Source: a virus. Taken from it: 35,492 nt of DNA. Position 1 is the stretch's first letter. Every line of letters begins with the position of its first letter. The notes beneath the pieces were generated by a model. That model saw nothing but the letters and a program-made list of their open reading frames with translations, was not told where the DNA came from and did no database searches. The stretch spans positions 1-35,492 of IMG/VR virus record IMGVR_UViG_3300033388_003543. One strand, 5' to 3'. The translations under genes and the position numbers were made by a program. Shown piece by piece: positions 13,712 to 22,253 of the stretch.

Positions 13712-14141
13712 TTGGGATCACCTTCGCTATTACCACAAAGTCCTGCCCGCCGTTCACCGGGAGAACTAGTACCCGATCTCCGGCTCTAAGGCCTGCCTTT
13801 AGATTTAGGTGGACCTTGACCGTAGTAGTTGGCTCTCCCGTGACCTTGAAGTCCAACCTAGTGAGGCTTGAATAGGTGGTCACGTCAGGTATGTCGCTTC
13901 CGTCGGTCTCCACAGGCGCCGCCGTCTGGATCACCCGGGAGGCCTGCGGCAGTTCGATCTGTAGCTCCCAGTCGGCCACAAGATAATCCTTAATCTCGTG
14001 CCGGAAACGGTCCAGTTTCAGGGCCAAGGTCTGAGTAATGGTGCCCAGTTCAGCCGGCAGGGTGGAGGCAACACGACCGGCGTGGCCAGCAGCCCGTTGT
14101 TCGATAAGTCCCGCGAGTTCCTTATACGGGTCCCTTGGCAT
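13704..14141 (-). CDS. XkdR-like (DUF2577) baseplate protein
   Basis: The 145-residue product has a helical N terminus (DPYKELAGLIEQRAAGHAGR) and a beta-barrel-like C-terminal half (VHLNLKAGLRAGDRVLVLPV, GGQDFVVIAKV). That C-terminal OB-fold-like pattern is found in DUF2577 proteins, which cap the tail tube or hub in PBSX-like phages. The ATG at 14141 lies inside the end of the upstream XkdQ-like gene (20-nt overlap), after GGAGGCGATACT. Moderate to high confidence from order plus family motif. Confidence 0.85.
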   Translation of the reverse strand: MPRDPYKELAGLIEQRAAGHAGRVASTLPAELGTITQTLALKLDRFRHEIKDYLVADWELQIELPQASRVIQTAAPVETDGSDIPDVTTYSSLTRLDFKVTGEPTTTVKVHLNLKAGLRAGDRVLVLPVNGGQDFVVIAKVIPNA

Positions 14142-15117
14142 AGTATCGCCTCCTTACATAACTTTCTGCCGCTAACTCCAGTGTCATGTGGCCCGGACTC
14201 CCGAGGTTATGCCGGGCAGATGTGACCAGGAGGTCCATGCCGTTGAGCTGGACCTTGTCACCGGCGCGAATGGTATTGATGTCCAATGCCGTGACTGTGA
14301 TGGTTTCCTGGATGCCATCCAGCATTTCCCTGGCCGCCTGCTTTGCTGCCGCGACATTGGTGACTTTCGGGTCCTGGATCACCCGCTGGAGAGTACCATA
14401 CTTGGTTTCGCCCTTCTCCAGGGCCAGGACGGGCGACCGGCCTTCCTCTGGCGCAGCCCCCAGGACCTTCACTTGCGTGACGGTTCCTTCCAAGGTCCGG
14501 CGCTGGTTAATTTCCTCGACATTCTGGTCGGCCTCCAAGACCCACACCGTCTTGTTGCTTCCCAGGGGTATCAGGTCAAGGCTGGTACCCGTCATCCTGG
14601 GCCGAAATAGCCCGCCGCCCTTGCTCACAGTCTCCCGCAGGTCGGCGAGCATCATGTTGTAGATTGGCTGCGCCCGGTAAATCGCCTTTGCAAGGGCAAC
14701 GCCGGTGTCGGCTACCTGGCCCAAAGGGATGCCCCAGTCTGCAGCGTAGCGTTTCAGTCTCTGAGTAGCCGTCTGGCCGGCCGGGAATAGGTATTCGTCC
14801 TCGCTTCGTGCCAAATAAATACTTCGGTCGTAAACGGTGACCGTGAGATGTTTCTGCCCCCGGGTGACGGAGTCGCATTCCCAAACCACACCGTCTAGCA
14901 ACACTACCATAGACGTGCCGCCGAAGGGTATTCCCGAGACGCGCATAGCCTGACCAGGAGCGATACCGGGGAAGTCGGGGGTAACCACCATTACAACCGT
15001 GGCTCGTGTTGCAATCTCGTCCAGACTTTCCTCGATGGTGATGCTCTCAACAATTTCCCGGAGGTACCACTCGCCCGCAAGGACTACCTCGTATAGTGTA
15101 AGACCAGGGTTAATCAT
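14122..15117 (-). CDS. XkdQ-like baseplate hub protein (late control D family)
   Basis: The 331-residue protein matches XkdQ, the hub of PBSX-like tails related to phage late-control gene D: GLTLYEVVLAGEWYLREIVE at the N terminus, IPFGGTSMVVLLDGVVWECD, TVYDRSIYLARSEDEYLFPA, LKRYAADWGIPLGQV, and a C-terminal ITVTALDINTIRAGDKVQLN. The ATG overlaps the LysM gene's end by 4 nt. Its role is to form the central hub at the tube tip on which the puncturing device sits. No cell-wall hydrolase domain is fused to it here. Confidence 0.9.
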   Translation of the reverse strand: MINPGLTLYEVVLAGEWYLREIVESITIEESLDEIATRATVVMVVTPDFPGIAPGQAMRVSGIPFGGTSMVVLLDGVVWECDSVTRGQKHLTVTVYDRSIYLARSEDEYLFPAGQTATQRLKRYAADWGIPLGQVADTGVALAKAIYRAQPIYNMMLADLRETVSKGGGLFRPRMTGTSLDLIPLGSNKTVWVLEADQNVEEINQRRTLEGTVTQVKVLGAAPEEGRSPVLALEKGETKYGTLQRVIQDPKVTNVAAAKQAAREMLDGIQETITVTALDINTIRAGDKVQLNGMDLLVTSARHNLGSPGHMTLELAAESYVRRRYYAKGPV

Positions 15118-15761
15118 GCAGGCATCACCAACTTCTGGCCGGGAATAATCAAGTTAGGGTTTGGCCCAATGACTTCTTTGTTATTGTTGTAAATATCTTG
15201 CCACCGCGAACCGTTACCTAACTGGAGTTTGGCAATTTTCCATATAGTGTCGCCTGGCTTGACCACATATACCTTCGGGACCGGTTTGGTGTCGGGCCGT
15301 ATCCTGGTAGGTACTGTTCCGCTCCCCGAGGGAGGGACTTGGGCAGTAGTCCTAACCTTAACTTCTCGCCACTGCCGCATGGCCAGCTCGAAATAAATAT
15401 CCCCGGGCTCCCCGCCCACATAACGGTGTGCGGTACGAGTAATGAGGACTAAAGTATTGATCGACGTCTCCGTGATCAATAGCCGGATCGGCTTTCCCGC
15501 CGTCCGCCAAGCGATAAGACGTCCTATCGCTTCCTCCGGGCTTGGAATACCTGCATACTGGCAATAACTCGGGTCGTAGTCACGGGGGAAAAATGAAGCA
15601 AAAGAAATCCCCGTCCGCTCATCGCCTACGGGGAAATCTACATCGCCGAGGTTAATAATTGAAACCGTCTCAATTTTCTTTGCTCCTTCAACCGTTACCT
15701 CCGACGGATTGACCGGAAAATGAAGGTCTTGACCATCGGGAGATAGGAGGTAGAAATCCAT
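15114..15761 (-). CDS. LysM-containing tail protein (XkdP type)
   Basis: The 215-residue protein ends in a LysM domain (about 168-214: VVKPGDTIWKIAKLQLGNGS, then NLIIPGQKLVMPA), which binds peptidoglycan or connects the tape measure to the hub. The first half (PDGQDLHFPVNPSEVTVEGA, FPVGDERTGISFASFFPRDY) is the XkdP N-terminal domain. The ATG at 15761 is chosen because GGAGTGAT precedes it. In PBSX-like tails this gene directly follows the tape measure; here a membrane-protein gene is inserted between them. It overlaps XkdQ by 4 nt. Confidence 0.9.
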   Translation of the reverse strand: MDFYLLSPDGQDLHFPVNPSEVTVEGAKKIETVSIINLGDVDFPVGDERTGISFASFFPRDYDPSYCQYAGIPSPEEAIGRLIAWRTAGKPIRLLITETSINTLVLITRTAHRYVGGEPGDIYFELAMRQWREVKVRTTAQVPPSGSGTVPTRIRPDTKPVPKVYVVKPGDTIWKIAKLQLGNGSRWQDIYNNNKEVIGPNPNLIIPGQKLVMPA

Positions 15762-15790
15762 ACATATCACTCCGATTATTAAGCCAGGAC

Positions 15791-16621
15791 TCACTTCGTT
15801 TTGATGAGCTTAATATAAACCCAGCTTACTTTTGATGCCTTGCCCTTACTCACAGCTCTCCAATCTTCACTGTTCACTCTGATTTCATATTCCCTCAATG
15901 GCGAACCGTAGTCCACGTATGAAAATAGCCTTTGAGCTGGGGTGGCGCTTTTTCCGGTAACTGAATCTTTGCTAAACCCCAAATCCTGCAGCAGCTGCAG
16001 GACATCATCTGGTACATCAGAGATTGCATAACCAGCAATATCCCTAAACTTGTATTCTTTTAGAGGAGAAACCTCTATGGATATAGGTTTATCCATAAAA
16101 AGCGTTATTTCCAACTCAAAACCGGGCAGGGTATACTTGACTAATCGTTCGTCTGCTTTTTCGGCTTTTTCTGTAGTTGGCTCCCCCAAGAGCCGGACGA
16201 TGCCTTCATAATCCTGTTGCAAAAGCTCTGGTATATTGGGTTTTTGTTCCGACTCTTTATCCGTTTGCTCATTTACGGAAGCCTGAGCATCTTCCTGATC
16301 GGTTGTTGTCTTTACTGGTGTAGGTAACCGTTTCTCTCCTTGGATAGCCTCTTCGGATTCGACGGAAGGGGAATGGACGGAGGGAACTTCAACTGCCTCC
16401 TCGTTACTGGCCGCCTGCCGTCCCGCTTCATATCCATCCTGGACTGACGACAACCCGATAACCATTCCAACCACAAATAGGGCTACTGATACAGCGCCCA
16501 CCGCCCAAATCCTTTTCTTGGCCCACCCACGCTTAAAAATAGACCGGACTACCAGCATGATCAGGGCCACAGCTACCCCGGTCAAACCTAAAAGCATTAG
16601 AAATCCTGCCAATGCAAGCAT
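15791..16621 (-). CDS. Membrane-anchored protein of unknown function inserted in the tail operon (moron candidate)
   Basis: The 276-residue protein has two N-terminal membrane helices (MLALAGFLMLLGLTGVAVAL and IWAVGAVSVALFVVGMVIGL), a polar, Glu/Gln/Ser-rich linker (about 70-130) and a soluble globular C-terminal domain (about 135-275: LLQQDYEGIVRLLGEPTTEK, FRDIAGYAISDVPDDVLQLL, KVSWVYIKL). It is not a known tail component and interrupts the conserved tape-measure to LysM order. The ATG at 16621 has GGAGGTGTG ahead. A two-helix anchor with an extracytoplasmic domain suits a lysogenic-conversion or superinfection-exclusion protein; that is inference. The nucleotide composition looks more AT-rich than neighbouring tail genes. 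Confidence 0.72.
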   Translation of the reverse strand: MLALAGFLMLLGLTGVAVALIMLVVRSIFKRGWAKKRIWAVGAVSVALFVVGMVIGLSSVQDGYEAGRQAASNEEAVEVPSVHSPSVESEEAIQGEKRLPTPVKTTTDQEDAQASVNEQTDKESEQKPNIPELLQQDYEGIVRLLGEPTTEKAEKADERLVKYTLPGFELEITLFMDKPISIEVSPLKEYKFRDIAGYAISDVPDDVLQLLQDLGFSKDSVTGKSATPAQRLFSYVDYGSPLREYEIRVNSEDWRAVSKGKASKVSWVYIKLIKTK

Positions 16622-16683
16622 GCAGCACACCTCCAATAAGTTAGTTATGCTGCAAATTTCGCCATTTGAGCAGGAAAATCCTA

Positions 16684-19518
16684 CTAACCAGGTAAATTGT
16701 AGAAAATGGCCTTCAATTTCTGCGCGATAATGGCTGCAATTTGGTCGGCGGCTTGATCAAGGTCCTCGCGGGCCTGAACCGTTATTTGTCCGACCAGCCC
16801 TGTAAGGTCAAAGTTGAGATTGATCGTCGGGGCACCCATGCCAGCACCAGCCACAGCCACCGGAGCTGTAAACCCGCCGAATTCGAACTGTTGCACGCCT
16901 AACCTGCGGCCGGTCTCCCGCCACAACTCCAGAGCCCGGGAGCGCAAGCGAGCAGAGAGGGGAATAACCGCCTCTGGGCCAGCTTCAGCTACCAGACCCA
17001 GATGGGGCCTGGTGAGGATGCCGCCCAGTGCGTGGGCTTCTACAGGAGTTTTGGCAGCTCGGCGTCCAGCTTCTCTGCCTGCGCTGAAAGACTTGCTTAT
17101 TTCATCCCATTCGCCCTTGATAGTGTCCCAGGTATTTGATGCCCATTTTTTCACGGCATCCCATTTCTCGTCCCACCATTTTTTATTGAAAAGGGTATCA
17201 CTAATGGTGGTCTTAACGGATTCCCATATTTCCGTGGCCGTGCTCCAAGCGTTGCTCGCCCATGTCTTTGTATCCTCCCATTTTGCAAGCCACCAATCAC
17301 CGTTAAAAACAGTGCTACCGATGATTTCTTTAGCACTGTTCCATATATCCACCATGCCAGACCAGGCGTTACTTGCCCACGTTTTGACGCTTTCCCATTT
17401 ACTTTGCCACCAGCTACCGTTGAATATGGTTTCTTCGAGGTAGCCATAGACATAACCGGCTCCTTTGGCAAGGGACTCAAATGTAACATTTGTGGATATC
17501 CATGACCATGCATTGCTTGCTTTTTGCTTTATAGCATCCCACGTATCGCTGCCCCACGAGCGAATCTTATCGAAGTTCTTTACAATCGCCTCGCCGCCGA
17601 TGACCCCGGCAATACCACCGCCAAGGCCGCCGATTGCTCCACCGATAAGTGTCCCAGCACCAGGAGCAATCAGTGTGCCTATGGCAGCCCCTACCTTTGC
17701 CCCCAGAGAGGCCCCGGCCAGGCCACCGGCAATGCGGCCGCCGACTTTGAGACCGGTCTGGACCCTTTCCTCTGGACGGGCGAGAGCGACCTCGGCTGCT
17801 CCGGCGGCAAGTGTAATGGGTAGGGCCCACCTCGAAAGGAAATCCCCGACTTTACCAAACCTGCCGATATAGCGCAAAGGCGCCCATCCTCCGCCCACGG
17901 TCCTGGCCGCCGTCCCCGCTTCCCTGAACGCCTCAACCTCCGGGGCCCCGGGGAGGAAACCCTGATAGCGGAAAATCTGTTCTGGTGTTCCTGGGATTAC
18001 TGTCCGCTTAATCGGCTCTAGCGCCCGCTTACTTGCAGGATTGACAAACAGGTCACGGAGAATCTGACCAATATTTATACCTTTGGCCGCTGCCGTTGCC
18101 GCTGTCTCTGCCGCTGCACCCGCTGATGCTGTAGCTACCTCTGCGCCTGCGCCGCTGCCCAGGGCGGTAATAGCCCTTTTCCCAAAGCTGCCTATCCACT
18201 TACCAGCACGGAATACCGGCCCCAAAAGGGCGCTGCCTGCGCTTATCGCGAGCACGTCTGCCAATGCTGCACTACCGATGTTCTCGGCAGTCGGTTTCCT
18301 GATAGCTTCAAGGTTTAATTTGCCCAAGCCTTTAAGTGCTTCGGTAACACCCATCTTAATGCCCGAGAACAGGAACCCACCGATTTCTCGGCCCACGGAG
18401 ACGATCTTATCCCGCCCACCGGAGTCTAGCCAGTCTTTAATGCTGGTCGAAATATCGTCGATAATAAACTTAACCTTGCCCCAGAAGTCCAGCTTTTGAA
18501 ACTTGGGGTCATCCAGAATGCGACCCAGGCGGGCAAAGTTGCGCTCAAAGAAGCTAAACACTTGCTCTGCACCTTCGCGCCCAAATCTAACCAGGGTGGT
18601 TTTCCATCGCTCCACAGTATCCTCGTTTTTCCCAAACCATTCTACAATCTTATCCAGGCGCGGTTTCATGGCATCGAGAATACCGATGCCGGTCTGCCGG
18701 AAAAGTGTTTTAACTGTGTCTGTGATGGTGGAGAGGCGGCCTATTGCAGTCTGACTAAGTCTTTCAGCGCCACCGGCAAATCTGCTCTCGGCCTCTTTCA
18801 AGAACCCGGTGAAACCGCCAATGGCATCCATCTGCTCCTTTGTAAATTTCATGTTAAATTCTTTCATACGCTCAAATTCGCCCATTTGAGCGTCGGCCAG
18901 TGCTTCCATGGCGTCTTGAACAGTTTTACCTGGAGTAAGGCCAGCCATGTCAGCAGCTAGCTTTACCAAGCGTTCAGCTACCTTAATATCACCATCACTG
19001 ATGCCGATGGCTCTGGTCATGGCAGGGAAAAGGTCCTCCATCTCAAAGGGAGTAGTTGCAGCAAATTGCTCCAGCCAGCCAGTGGCCTCTTGAGCTAGGG
19101 CCTTATTGCCTTTCAGCCAGTGCTCCATGCTCACCGCTTGGGTTTCCCATATCATAGCTGCACCTGCTGTTGCGTCCCATAGCTTGTTAGCTCCTAAAGC
19201 GCCCAGGGCTACCGCGGCCATTCCCTGAAGGGAGAATAGGCTGTTTTTGATTCGACCGATGACTCCACTGGCCATGTCCCGGGCCCGGATGGTCATATTC
19301 CAAGTCCGTGATGAAAGAGAGTGTAGACCGGACCCAATGCGACTAATTGTCTGGCTGGCCCTGTCGATGAGGCGAACCGTGGGGCTGACCGAAACCTTAT
19401 TTAACCGTCTTGTCCTATCCTCGACTTTACGGGCAGCTCCGTCTATCTTCTGGAGCGCCGCGGTCATGCGGTCATGTAATCTTAACACTAGGCTAATTCT
19501 ATAATTGCTTTCGGCCAT
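16684..19518 (-). CDS. Tail tape measure protein
   Basis: The 944-residue protein is the longest in the window and lies just after the frameshifted chaperone genes. Visible features: an N-terminal coiled coil (VLRLHDRMTAALQKIDGAAR), a TIGR-type tape-measure core (MSMEHWLKG-like; ATTPFEMEDLFPAMTRAIGI, AADMAGLTPGKTVQDAMEAL), a hydrophobic glycine-rich region (about 590-660: GAGTLIGGAIGGLGGGIAGV), three 39-residue Trp-rich repeats and a C-terminal EAGPEAVIPLS motif. Chain length sets tail length. The ATG at 19518 follows GGAGGTGA, which contains the stop of the frameshift extension. About 944 residues predict a tail of roughly 140 nm using the usual 1.5 angstroms per residue. Confidence 0.95.
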   Translation of the reverse strand: MAESNYRISLVLRLHDRMTAALQKIDGAARKVEDRTRRLNKVSVSPTVRLIDRASQTISRIGSGLHSLSSRTWNMTIRARDMASGVIGRIKNSLFSLQGMAAVALGALGANKLWDATAGAAMIWETQAVSMEHWLKGNKALAQEATGWLEQFAATTPFEMEDLFPAMTRAIGISDGDIKVAERLVKLAADMAGLTPGKTVQDAMEALADAQMGEFERMKEFNMKFTKEQMDAIGGFTGFLKEAESRFAGGAERLSQTAIGRLSTITDTVKTLFRQTGIGILDAMKPRLDKIVEWFGKNEDTVERWKTTLVRFGREGAEQVFSFFERNFARLGRILDDPKFQKLDFWGKVKFIIDDISTSIKDWLDSGGRDKIVSVGREIGGFLFSGIKMGVTEALKGLGKLNLEAIRKPTAENIGSAALADVLAISAGSALLGPVFRAGKWIGSFGKRAITALGSGAGAEVATASAGAAAETAATAAAKGINIGQILRDLFVNPASKRALEPIKRTVIPGTPEQIFRYQGFLPGAPEVEAFREAGTAARTVGGGWAPLRYIGRFGKVGDFLSRWALPITLAAGAAEVALARPEERVQTGLKVGGRIAGGLAGASLGAKVGAAIGTLIAPGAGTLIGGAIGGLGGGIAGVIGGEAIVKNFDKIRSWGSDTWDAIKQKASNAWSWISTNVTFESLAKGAGYVYGYLEETIFNGSWWQSKWESVKTWASNAWSGMVDIWNSAKEIIGSTVFNGDWWLAKWEDTKTWASNAWSTATEIWESVKTTISDTLFNKKWWDEKWDAVKKWASNTWDTIKGEWDEISKSFSAGREAGRRAAKTPVEAHALGGILTRPHLGLVAEAGPEAVIPLSARLRSRALELWRETGRRLGVQQFEFGGFTAPVAVAGAGMGAPTINLNFDLTGLVGQITVQAREDLDQAADQIAAIIAQKLKAIFYNLPG
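17100..17435 (-). repeat. Three 117-bp (39-residue) tandem repeats inside the tape measure gene
   Basis: The repeats have a consistent 117-bp period (equivalent points at 17173, 17290 and 17407 on the plus strand). The encoded unit is FN..WW..KW...K.WASN.W followed by a helical spacer, giving two to three Trp per unit. Homologous units let a tape measure grow or shrink in fixed steps. Confidence 0.85.
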
Positions 19519-19523
19519 CCCGT

Positions 19524-19709
19524 TCACCTCCTTTGTGCCAGGGCTTCGAGCGCTTTCTCGCGCTGGCGTTCTTCTTCAAGGACGATTTGGGTGCTTGCCA
19601 GCATAAACAGTTGAGCGCCCCGTGGCTTTGCCCAAAATTCATCAGGCGGGAGACCCGTGCGCTGAAAAATCTGGTGCACAAGATGGGCCAGCCCGCCCGA
19701 TTTGATTAG
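19524..19709 (-). CDS. Frameshift extension (gpT part) of the tail assembly chaperone
   Basis: This 61-residue segment lies in the -1 frame relative to the 19706-20113 gene and is reached through the slippery heptamer A AAA AAC. After slippage it reads LIKSGGLAHLVHQIFQRTG, then LPPDEFWAKPRGAQLFMLAS, ending in the Glu-rich coiled coil LEEERQREKALEALAQRR. It has no start codon or Shine-Dalgarno of its own. The product is an alternative C terminus making a 196-residue fusion, the gpGT form of tail chaperones, which binds the tape measure during assembly. Its stop lies inside the tape-measure Shine-Dalgarno. Confidence 0.9.
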   Translation of the reverse strand, partial: LIKSGGLAHLVHQIFQRTGLPPDEFWAKPRGAQLFMLASTQIVLEEERQREKALEALAQRR

Positions 19710-20113
19710 TTTTTTATCTCTTCCAGCTCCTCGTTGAAGCCGGAGATATCCAACACAGCATCACCCAAAGCAGCCAGCTCGCCGGCCAACAAAATCCGCT
19801 TCACAACTTCCTCCGCACCGCTAGCATTATACTTCTCAAGCAGGCGAGGGTGATCCCACTTGGGCGATACTGTTGCTGCAGCAATTAGCCGGCAATTGAA
19901 CTGTTCCTCATCCAGGGTCTCAATGATCCGGCCTCGCTTATTGGTCCGGTGAGTGCACTGCTCCCGAATTTGAAAAACTGCCTTACCGGTTAAACCCCGG
20001 ATGGTTACCGGAATGCCCAGGCGCTCAATTTTGACTGTCCTTTCCGGCACCCGGTCCGCATCCAACAGACGTTCCAGGATTTCTTCTTCAGTCAAGGGTT
20101 TATTGATATCCAT
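19706..20113 (-). CDS. Tail assembly chaperone (XkdN/gpG type)
   Basis: The 135-residue XkdN-like protein (phage TAC family) has an N-terminal EEEILERLLDADRVPERTVK, a central LTGKAVFQIREQCTHRTNKR and a C-terminal ELAALGDAVLDISGFNEELE. It is expressed as the short form, and through a -1 slip as a long form with 61 further residues (19524-19709). In lambda and PBSX-like phages the short:long ratio controls how the chaperones coat the tape measure. It sits between the tail tube gene and the tape measure gene, the invariant location. Confidence 0.93.
   Translation of the reverse strand: MDINKPLTEEEILERLLDADRVPERTVKIERLGIPVTIRGLTGKAVFQIREQCTHRTNKRGRIIETLDEEQFNCRLIAAATVSPKWDHPRLLEKYNASGAEEVVKRILLAGELAALGDAVLDISGFNEELEEIKN
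19709..19715 (-). promoter_or_regulatory. Programmed -1 ribosomal frameshift site (A AAA AAC)
   Basis: The final codons of the 19706-20113 gene are ATA AAA AAC TAA, so the heptamer A AAA AAC is in the correct X XXY YYZ register immediately before the stop. About ten bases downstream a short GC-rich stem GGGC-GGGCTG-GCCC could form; it is weak. The stop codon directly after the heptamer may help pausing. Confidence 0.92.
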
Positions 20114-20126
20114 GATTTACCCTCCT

Positions 20127-20567
20127 TTAACTCTGGATAATTGGGTCGAGAAGCTCGTAGTCCTCGAATGTAAAGGGCCATTCCTCATTGACCGTCTCGC
20201 CAGCTGTCCAGTTAGCCAGCTGAATACGGTCGAACATGACGTGTTTCAGCCTGATGCGCTCGTATCCGTAGGCTTCCGGGTCGGCCAGCTTACTAATGAT
20301 TTCAACCCTTACCGCTGGGTTGGCGCTGTCTGCCATCGGCGTATTAAGCTGGATCAATTCGCTGGTGACCTTGAAACCGGAAATGGTGCCCGTACCATTT
20401 AGGCCGGTAACCTTACGCTTGGTCCAACGGTTACCGGATATTTTAAGCTCGGCTTTCTGAATTTCAACGTTGGCCTCTAAATGATTGAAGTTGCTCAACC
20501 ACTTTCCATCCATCCATACCTCGCCATAAGTGCCGTTGATTACGCGACTAACATCCAGTTCAGGCAT
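20127..20567 (-). CDS. Tail tube protein (XkdM type)
   Basis: The 146-residue protein, starting MPELDVSRVINGTYGEVWMD, resembles XkdM-type tube proteins, with KAELKISGNRWTKRKVTGLN and GTGTISGFKVTSELI as the beta-rich core. It forms the inner tube through which DNA passes. The ATG follows AGGAGGTGG. It is located 13 nt after the sheath gene, as in PBSX. Confidence 0.92.
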   Translation of the reverse strand: MPELDVSRVINGTYGEVWMDGKWLSNFNHLEANVEIQKAELKISGNRWTKRKVTGLNGTGTISGFKVTSELIQLNTPMADSANPAVRVEIISKLADPEAYGYERIRLKHVMFDRIQLANWTAGETVNEEWPFTFEDYELLDPIIQS

Positions 20568-20580
20568 CTATGCCACCTCC

Positions 20581-22029
20581 TTAATGCACCACGAAGGTCC
20601 CGAATATTTTCTCCATGCTATCCACAATCCGGGCGTCCCATTTGATGTATACCTCATCAGGTGCAGCCAGGGCCGGATGATAATCCGGGTCGAGATAGAC
20701 CGAGAAGTCTTTTTCGATAAGCCCGCCATTGACCAAGGTCTCCATATACTGCTTGCAGGCGCTGATTAAAGCCACCTTGCCATCGTCGTTGTTATTAACC
20801 TTGCCAATGTAGTTGTCCTGGGCCGTCTTGAGCAGGTCGTCATTGATTGCATCCATTACCCTGATAGCCCGGATCTTCTTCCACTGGTTATTCTGGCCTT
20901 GGCGGAGGGAGGTCAGGGTATTGATGCCCTGTTCCACGATTACCTTCTCGCCGTCGTGGACCAGCAGCAATGTTCCGGCCTGCAGCCCGGCCACCACCTG
21001 GTTGTGGGTCAGCCTTGGAGTAACATCGTCGAAAGGCGTGACCGCATAGGTCAGGCTTTCGCTCAATGCCTGACCTGCAGCCTTTCCAGCCACCCAGCAG
21101 GCTACCTGGGCACTGGAATAGGTGATACCGTCCATAATAGCGCTCACGCCGACGTTAATCACGCCCTCATAATTAAAACCGGTAGAGCGGCTGTTTGCGG
21201 TAGCTGGCGTCTGGTCATCAGTTACAGAGCCACCCATAACAGCGATTACGCCCTTGCCCTCATTACGTAGACGTTCAATCCATGCCTTGACAGAAGTCTG
21301 GAGGCTGGGATCAGTGGCACCGTCCAGAGCAAAGAAGTTAAATCGCCTGGTCTCGAAAGCGGACATGGCATCCACATAGTCAGTATTCGCGATGCCGTCC
21401 ACCCCGGCGTTGCCGTCAGCAAAGGCTTGGCTTGTCACGTTAGCGATGGTGTCATTTCCATCGGCTACCTTGGTGGCGGTTATCCACTTGTTGTTTGCAT
21501 CATTATTGATGGCCGCGACCGCATTATCCACCACACCGGTGCCCTTGGCAAAGGTAAACACGTAAAGCTGCGTAGTATCCTCATAAAGCACAATGTCCTG
21601 CTTATTGGTGGGATCTACTGGGTTGTCCCGCACCGTGACCTTAAAGGCCCGAGTGGTTTCGTACTTGGTAGTTAGGGTCAAGACGTCAGCCGGAGTCGCC
21701 GCCGTGTCCTTTAGGGTGATTGAGGCCTTTGCAGCCGCGCTGTCTACCAATCGATAACCCAGGACGGTTTTGGCACCACCCAGCAGGGCCAACCGGATAG
21801 AGTTATACGCCGTGAAGCCGCCTGCCACGTCTGCCCCATAGGTGTCAATAAGACCTTTCTCATCGGTAATCTCTACAATTTGCTTGGCCGGTCCCCAGTT
21901 AGCCTTGACAGGGATGGCCACAATACCCCGCGCTCCGGGTTGGATAGCAGCTAGAGCAGCGGCCACAAAATTCATGTAAAAGCCAGGTCTGACTTTCGCT
22001 TCCGTTGGGCTCCAAGTTCCGCCTGCCAT
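20581..22029 (-). CDS. Contractile tail sheath protein (XkdK type)
   Basis: The 482-residue product carries the sheath-family signatures: a conserved N-terminal GARGIVAIPVKANWGPAKQI, VLGYRLVDSAAA, the central EGKGVIAVMGGSVTDDQTPA, VNVGVSAIMDG and AYAVTPF-like segment (TYAVTPFDDVTPRLTHNQVV), and the C-terminal VLEQGINTL-like stretch (VIVEQGINTLTSLRQGQNNQ). It makes the tail a contractile myophage tail. Upstream lies a small gene (stop abuts the sheath ATG), downstream the tail tube gene. Confidence 0.96.
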   Translation of the reverse strand: MAGGTWSPTEAKVRPGFYMNFVAAALAAIQPGARGIVAIPVKANWGPAKQIVEITDEKGLIDTYGADVAGGFTAYNSIRLALLGGAKTVLGYRLVDSAAAKASITLKDTAATPADVLTLTTKYETTRAFKVTVRDNPVDPTNKQDIVLYEDTTQLYVFTFAKGTGVVDNAVAAINNDANNKWITATKVADGNDTIANVTSQAFADGNAGVDGIANTDYVDAMSAFETRRFNFFALDGATDPSLQTSVKAWIERLRNEGKGVIAVMGGSVTDDQTPATANSRSTGFNYEGVINVGVSAIMDGITYSSAQVACWVAGKAAGQALSESLTYAVTPFDDVTPRLTHNQVVAGLQAGTLLLVHDGEKVIVEQGINTLTSLRQGQNNQWKKIRAIRVMDAINDDLLKTAQDNYIGKVNNNDDGKVALISACKQYMETLVNGGLIEKDFSVYLDPDYHPALAAPDEVYIKWDARIVDSMEKIFGTFVVH

Positions 22030-22239
22030 TTAGCTCACCTTCCTTTTTAGAAAATTCTCGATGGCCTTCTTGACTTCGTCCACCGTTAGCTCATCGGCAT
22101 TATTGCCGTGTAAAGCACCAATGACAACCTCCGGCATAACTCCGAAGATGGCCTGCGAATTTGAAATCAGCTCCGCTCGCGGGTATGTGCTCGCGACCGG
22201 GGCACTTACCTTTTCCACTTTGCTCTTGTCTTTAGGCAC
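22030..22239 (-). CDS. Small phage protein upstream of the sheath gene
   Basis: The 69-residue product (MPKDKSKVEKVSAPVASTYP, ending LTVDEVKKAIENFLKRKVS) resembles the short proteins that occur before XkdK in Bacillota myophages; its function is unknown. The GTG at 22237-22239 is the start, because GGAGGTGATAAC lies just ahead; longer in-frame starts would overlap the upstream gene. A C-terminal amphipathic helix (DEVKKAIENFLK) suggests a protein-protein contact. Confidence 0.75.
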   Translation of the reverse strand: MPKDKSKVEKVSAPVASTYPRAELISNSQAIFGVMPEVVIGALHGNNADELTVDEVKKAIENFLKRKVS

Positions 22240-22253
22240 CGTTATCACCTCCA

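Noticed and set aside
14186-14662. 158-codon plus-strand frame opposite the XkdQ-like gene
   Set aside because: Arg/Ser/Thr-rich composition typical of antisense translation; the minus strand carries an intact XkdQ-like protein.
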